This document shows, in pieces, positions 61,847-64,000 of a DNA stretch of 64,000 nt. The DNA is taken from the NCBI GenBank assembly GCA_947497145.1, contig CANMFQ010000009.1, forward strand, positions 62,001 to 126,000, read 5' to 3'. Below the pieces are notes generated by a model. It saw only the letters and a list, made by a program, of their open reading frames with translations, had not been told where the DNA came from and ran no database searches. The position numbers and the translations under genes were made by a program. The number at the start of each line of letters is the position of its first letter. The stretch's first letter is position 1. Origin of the DNA: an uncultured Flavobacteriaceae bacterium. Its GTDB lineage: Bacteria > Bacteroidota > Bacteroidia > Flavobacteriales > Flavobacteriaceae.

Positions 61847-61898
61847 AAATAGGAGTCATTTAGCACAAAAGACTAAGAACTCTAACAATTTAATTTGA

Positions 61899-62606
61899 AT
61901 GAAAAGCTTCTTTTTTCTTTTTTTAGGAATATTTTTTCTTGGCCAGCCGGTAATAGCACAATTCAACGAACGACCTGTGCTAAACATTGAAAACAAGGAC
62001 AAGAAGTTTTTAAACTACGGCTATTATTTAGGTTTTAATCAATACGGATTTAAGTTTGATTACAAGGAAGATTTAGGCATTAAAAACACCGATGTGCAAT
62101 TAGCCAAATCAACTGGTTTTAATGTAGGGCTAATTGGCGAAATGCGTATTCACGAATTTCTTGACGTACGTATTGAACCAGGATTATCTTTTAGCTCTAG
62201 AACCTTAGGCTTTCCGGGTTTTGAAGAAGAAAGAGATGCGCTAAGGGAAGTAAAATCTACCTATATTAATTTTCCTTTATTATTAAAAGTAAACACCCGA
62301 AGACTAGGTAATTGGAAGCCTTTTATTCTTGGTGGTGCTTCTGCATCGTTAAACTTGGGAAGTAACGAACAAAGTTTAGACGACAACAGTTCAGGCACAT
62401 TTCGAATGAAAAAATGGGTATACAATTACGAACTAGGTTTTGGTATTGATTTTTACCTAGAATACTTCAAATTTACACCTTCAATAAGAGGTGTATTTGC
62501 CATAACTGATGAATTGGTACCTGACAATGACCCCAATAGCCCATGGACAGGAAATATCGCAGGAATGAGAAGTCGTGGACTCTTTATTAATTTTACTTTT
62601 GAATAA
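61899..62606 (+). CDS. porT: PorT-family outer membrane protein (T9SS)
   Basis: 235 residues; a signal peptide ends at PVIAQ. An outer-membrane beta-barrel follows (KKFLNYGYYLGFNQYGFKF, LDVRIEPGLSFSSRTLGF, STYINFPLLLKVNTRR, ending RGLFINFTFE). The length and the ubiE neighbour fit PorT/SprT, required for type IX secretion and gliding. Converges with the rRNA methyltransferase gene. Confidence 0.9.
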   Translation: MKSFFFLFLGIFFLGQPVIAQFNERPVLNIENKDKKFLNYGYYLGFNQYGFKFDYKEDLGIKNTDVQLAKSTGFNVGLIGEMRIHEFLDVRIEPGLSFSSRTLGFPGFEEERDALREVKSTYINFPLLLKVNTRRLGNWKPFILGGASASLNLGSNEQSLDDNSSGTFRMKKWVYNYELGFGIDFYLEYFKFTPSIRGVFAITDELVPDNDPNSPWTGNIAGMRSRGLFINFTFE

Positions 62607-62615
62607 ATAAAACGA

Positions 62616-63338
62616 TTACCCCCTTCGAATTTCATTCAATAAAATAGCCGTTGCTGTTGCCACATTTAAGCTCTCTGCTGTTTTTTCTCCAAACTGAGGA
62701 ATACTTATTTCTTGGGTTATGAATTTCTCTACGTTTGAAGAAATTCCATTACCTTCATTTCCCATTACCAATATCCCTTTTGTAGGTAATTGTGTTTCGT
62801 ATACTGATTTCCCATCCATAAAAGCTCCATAAATAGGCACTGTTGTGTTCTTTAAAAAATCAACCAAATCAACATAATGTATATTCACTCGTGCTATTGA
62901 CCCCATGGTAGCTTGCAACACTTTTGGATTAAAACAATCTACCGTGTTTTTTGAGCAAACCAAATGCTGCATTCCAAACCAATCGCAGAGCCTAATAATT
63001 GTTCCTAAATTACCCGGATCTTGCACATCATCTAAGACCACTATCCAATCTGTAAAATCAATATTTTGAGGTGCTGGCTTCTTAAAAACACCTACTACTC
63101 CATTCGGTGTTTTTAAATTACTAATACGTTTACATTCTGCATCAGTAATATGTTCTAAAAAAGGAGCTGAAACGGTAAAATCTTCAGGATTAGTACAGTA
63201 AATTTTATGCAATGCTATAGTTGAAACCAGTAATTCTTGCACAGTCTTTTTTCCCTCAACAAAAAATAATCCGTGTTCATTTCGGTACTTTTTTTGCTGT
63301 AAGCTAACTATTCGTTTTATTTCGCTTTTAACTAGCAT
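62616..63338 (-). CDS. SpoU/TrmH-family RNA 2'-O-methyltransferase
   Basis: 240 residues. A substrate-binding N-terminal domain (SLQQKKYRNEHGLFFVEGKK) precedes a SPOUT knot: VVLDDVQDPGNLGTIIRLCD, ILVMGNEGNGIS and IPQFGEKTAESLNVATATAI. It methylates a ribose in rRNA or tRNA; which position cannot be told. Divergent from tamL, with 35 bases between the start codons. Confidence 0.92.
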   Translation of the reverse strand: MLVKSEIKRIVSLQQKKYRNEHGLFFVEGKKTVQELLVSTIALHKIYCTNPEDFTVSAPFLEHITDAECKRISNLKTPNGVVGVFKKPAPQNIDFTDWIVVLDDVQDPGNLGTIIRLCDWFGMQHLVCSKNTVDCFNPKVLQATMGSIARVNIHYVDLVDFLKNTTVPIYGAFMDGKSVYETQLPTKGILVMGNEGNGISSNVEKFITQEISIPQFGEKTAESLNVATATAILLNEIRRG

Positions 63339-63359
63339 TCAGATAATATATATTTAACG

Positions 63360-63367
63360 TATTTTTG
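63360..63367 (+). promoter_or_regulatory. -7 promoter box TATTTTTG for tamL
   Basis: Perfect TAnnTTTG ending 6 bases before the ATG at 63374 and 15 bases before the ATG at 63383. Confidence 0.5.
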
Positions 63368-63373
63368 ACTCCT

Positions 63374-64000
63374 ATGAGGATAATGTCACCCTACAAATTA
63401 AGTTTTGCTAAAATAAGCCTATTATTTTTAGTTGTCATTATATCCTCATGTAATGCACTCAAAAGAGTGGATGAAAATGAGCTTTTAATTGTAAAAAACA
63501 ATATTCTTGTTGATAGCACAAAAATAACCGATGAAGATATTGAAAGCCTTATTATTCAAAAACCAAACAGTAGCCTATTGGGCTTTAAATTACGACTCAA
63601 CCTATACAACTTAGCCAAGGTAAATCCTGATTCTTCATTTCAAGCATGGCTACATAGAAAACCAAAAAGAAAACAGCGTCTCACCAATCTACTTTCAAAA
63701 AAGCAAGTGCATCGACTAGGCCAATCTTTTCTTGCGGTAGGACTAAGCGAATCGCTTAAAAATATTGGCGAACCTCCAGCTATTTTAGATACCGCAAAAA
63801 CCCGAAAATCACTCAAACGCATAAATACGTATTACAGCACCAAAGGATATTTCAACAACAAAACTACCTATGTTATTGATTCGCTAAAAAGAAAGCAGCG
63901 CATTGCCGTAAACTACAAAATAACCCTTGGCGACCCCTACGTAATAGATTCTATTTCTCAAAATATTGCTTCGCAGGCAATTGATTCGTTATACGACCTA
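63374..64000 (+). CDS. tamL: TamL-like outer membrane lipoprotein, N-terminal part (cut by window end)
   Basis: 209 codons are present, open to the window edge. Signal peptide with lipobox (VVIISSCNALKRV), then the DENELLIVKNNILVDS segment and Bam/Tam POTRA-like repeats (RINTYYSTKGYFNNKTTYVI). This is the lipid-anchored TamA variant of Bacteroidota, which works with TamB in building the outer membrane. The start may be the ATG at 63383, because the -7 box at 63360-63367 is only 6 bases before 63374. Confidence 0.82.
   Translation, partial: MRIMSPYKLSFAKISLLFLVVIISSCNALKRVDENELLIVKNNILVDSTKITDEDIESLIIQKPNSSLLGFKLRLNLYNLAKVNPDSSFQAWLHRKPKRKQRLTNLLSKKQVHRLGQSFLAVGLSESLKNIGEPPAILDTAKTRKSLKRINTYYSTKGYFNNKTTYVIDSLKRKQRIAVNYKITLGDPYVIDSISQNIASQAIDSLYDL

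Overview
The window looks like chromosomal DNA of a member of the Flavobacteriaceae (Bacteroidota), probably marine. The evidence is AT-rich DNA, many perfect -7 boxes of the Bacteroidota type TAnnTTTG, type IX secretion markers (a CHU_C-type C-terminal domain, a type A sorting domain, PorT and a DUF5103/T9SS plug protein), a complete sodium-pumping Nqr operon, and families largely restricted to this phylum (DUF5916, DUF3667, DUF4369, TamL). The genus cannot be fixed from sequence alone. I saw no rRNA, tRNA, CRISPR array, complete IS element or origin.

Region 1 (1-9,228) has two paralogous DUF5916 genes, the first cut by the window edge. Between them lies an accessory island, all on the + strand: a Crp/Fnr regulator with a flavin amine oxidase, a PHP-domain lipoprotein, an AbiE-type toxin-antitoxin pair and a small membrane protein. 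These units are separated by a dispersed intergenic repeat. Several copies also carry, on the minus strand, a 32-34 nt hairpin resembling group II intron domain V. Region 2 (9.2-12.5 kb) has a HAD phosphatase, a DUF819 permease, a DUF4369 lipoprotein and a small conserved protein.

Region 3 (12.9-19.3 kb, minus strand) is a sulfur amino-acid cluster read from a SAM-I riboswitch: metY, a three-domain MetX/aspartokinase/homoserine dehydrogenase fusion, and a metZ-like gene. Region 4 (19.7-30.8 kb) is a five-gene exported operon. It starts with a 2,396-residue protein built from 14 phage-tail-fibre-like units of about 113 residues in two parallel blocks. Two small proteins sharing its N-terminal module follow, then an arabinofuranosidase-like lectin protein and a CHU_C-domain protein. 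This is the best candidate in the window for an undescribed surface system.

Region 5 (31-39.4 kb) has a VanY-like peptidase, an M48 protease, a tiny membrane protein followed by a series of hairpins, gpmI, map, a methyltransferase and a leucine-rich-repeat protein with a near-identical internal duplication. Region 6 (39.5-47.3 kb, minus) has apbE, a small Nqr-associated protein and nqrFEDCBA; ApbE would supply the covalent FMN of NqrB and NqrC. Region 7 (47.3-49.2 kb) is gene-poor and decayed, with a short nqrA relic, a degenerate repeat and an orphan lipoprotein pair.

Region 8 (49.2-64 kb) is mostly housekeeping: the T9SS plug protein, DUF3667, apaG, the P5C dehydrogenase pruA, rsmG, a fatty-acid desaturase, an aspartate aminotransferase, trkH/trkA, ubiE, porT, a SpoU rRNA methyltransferase and the start of tamL.
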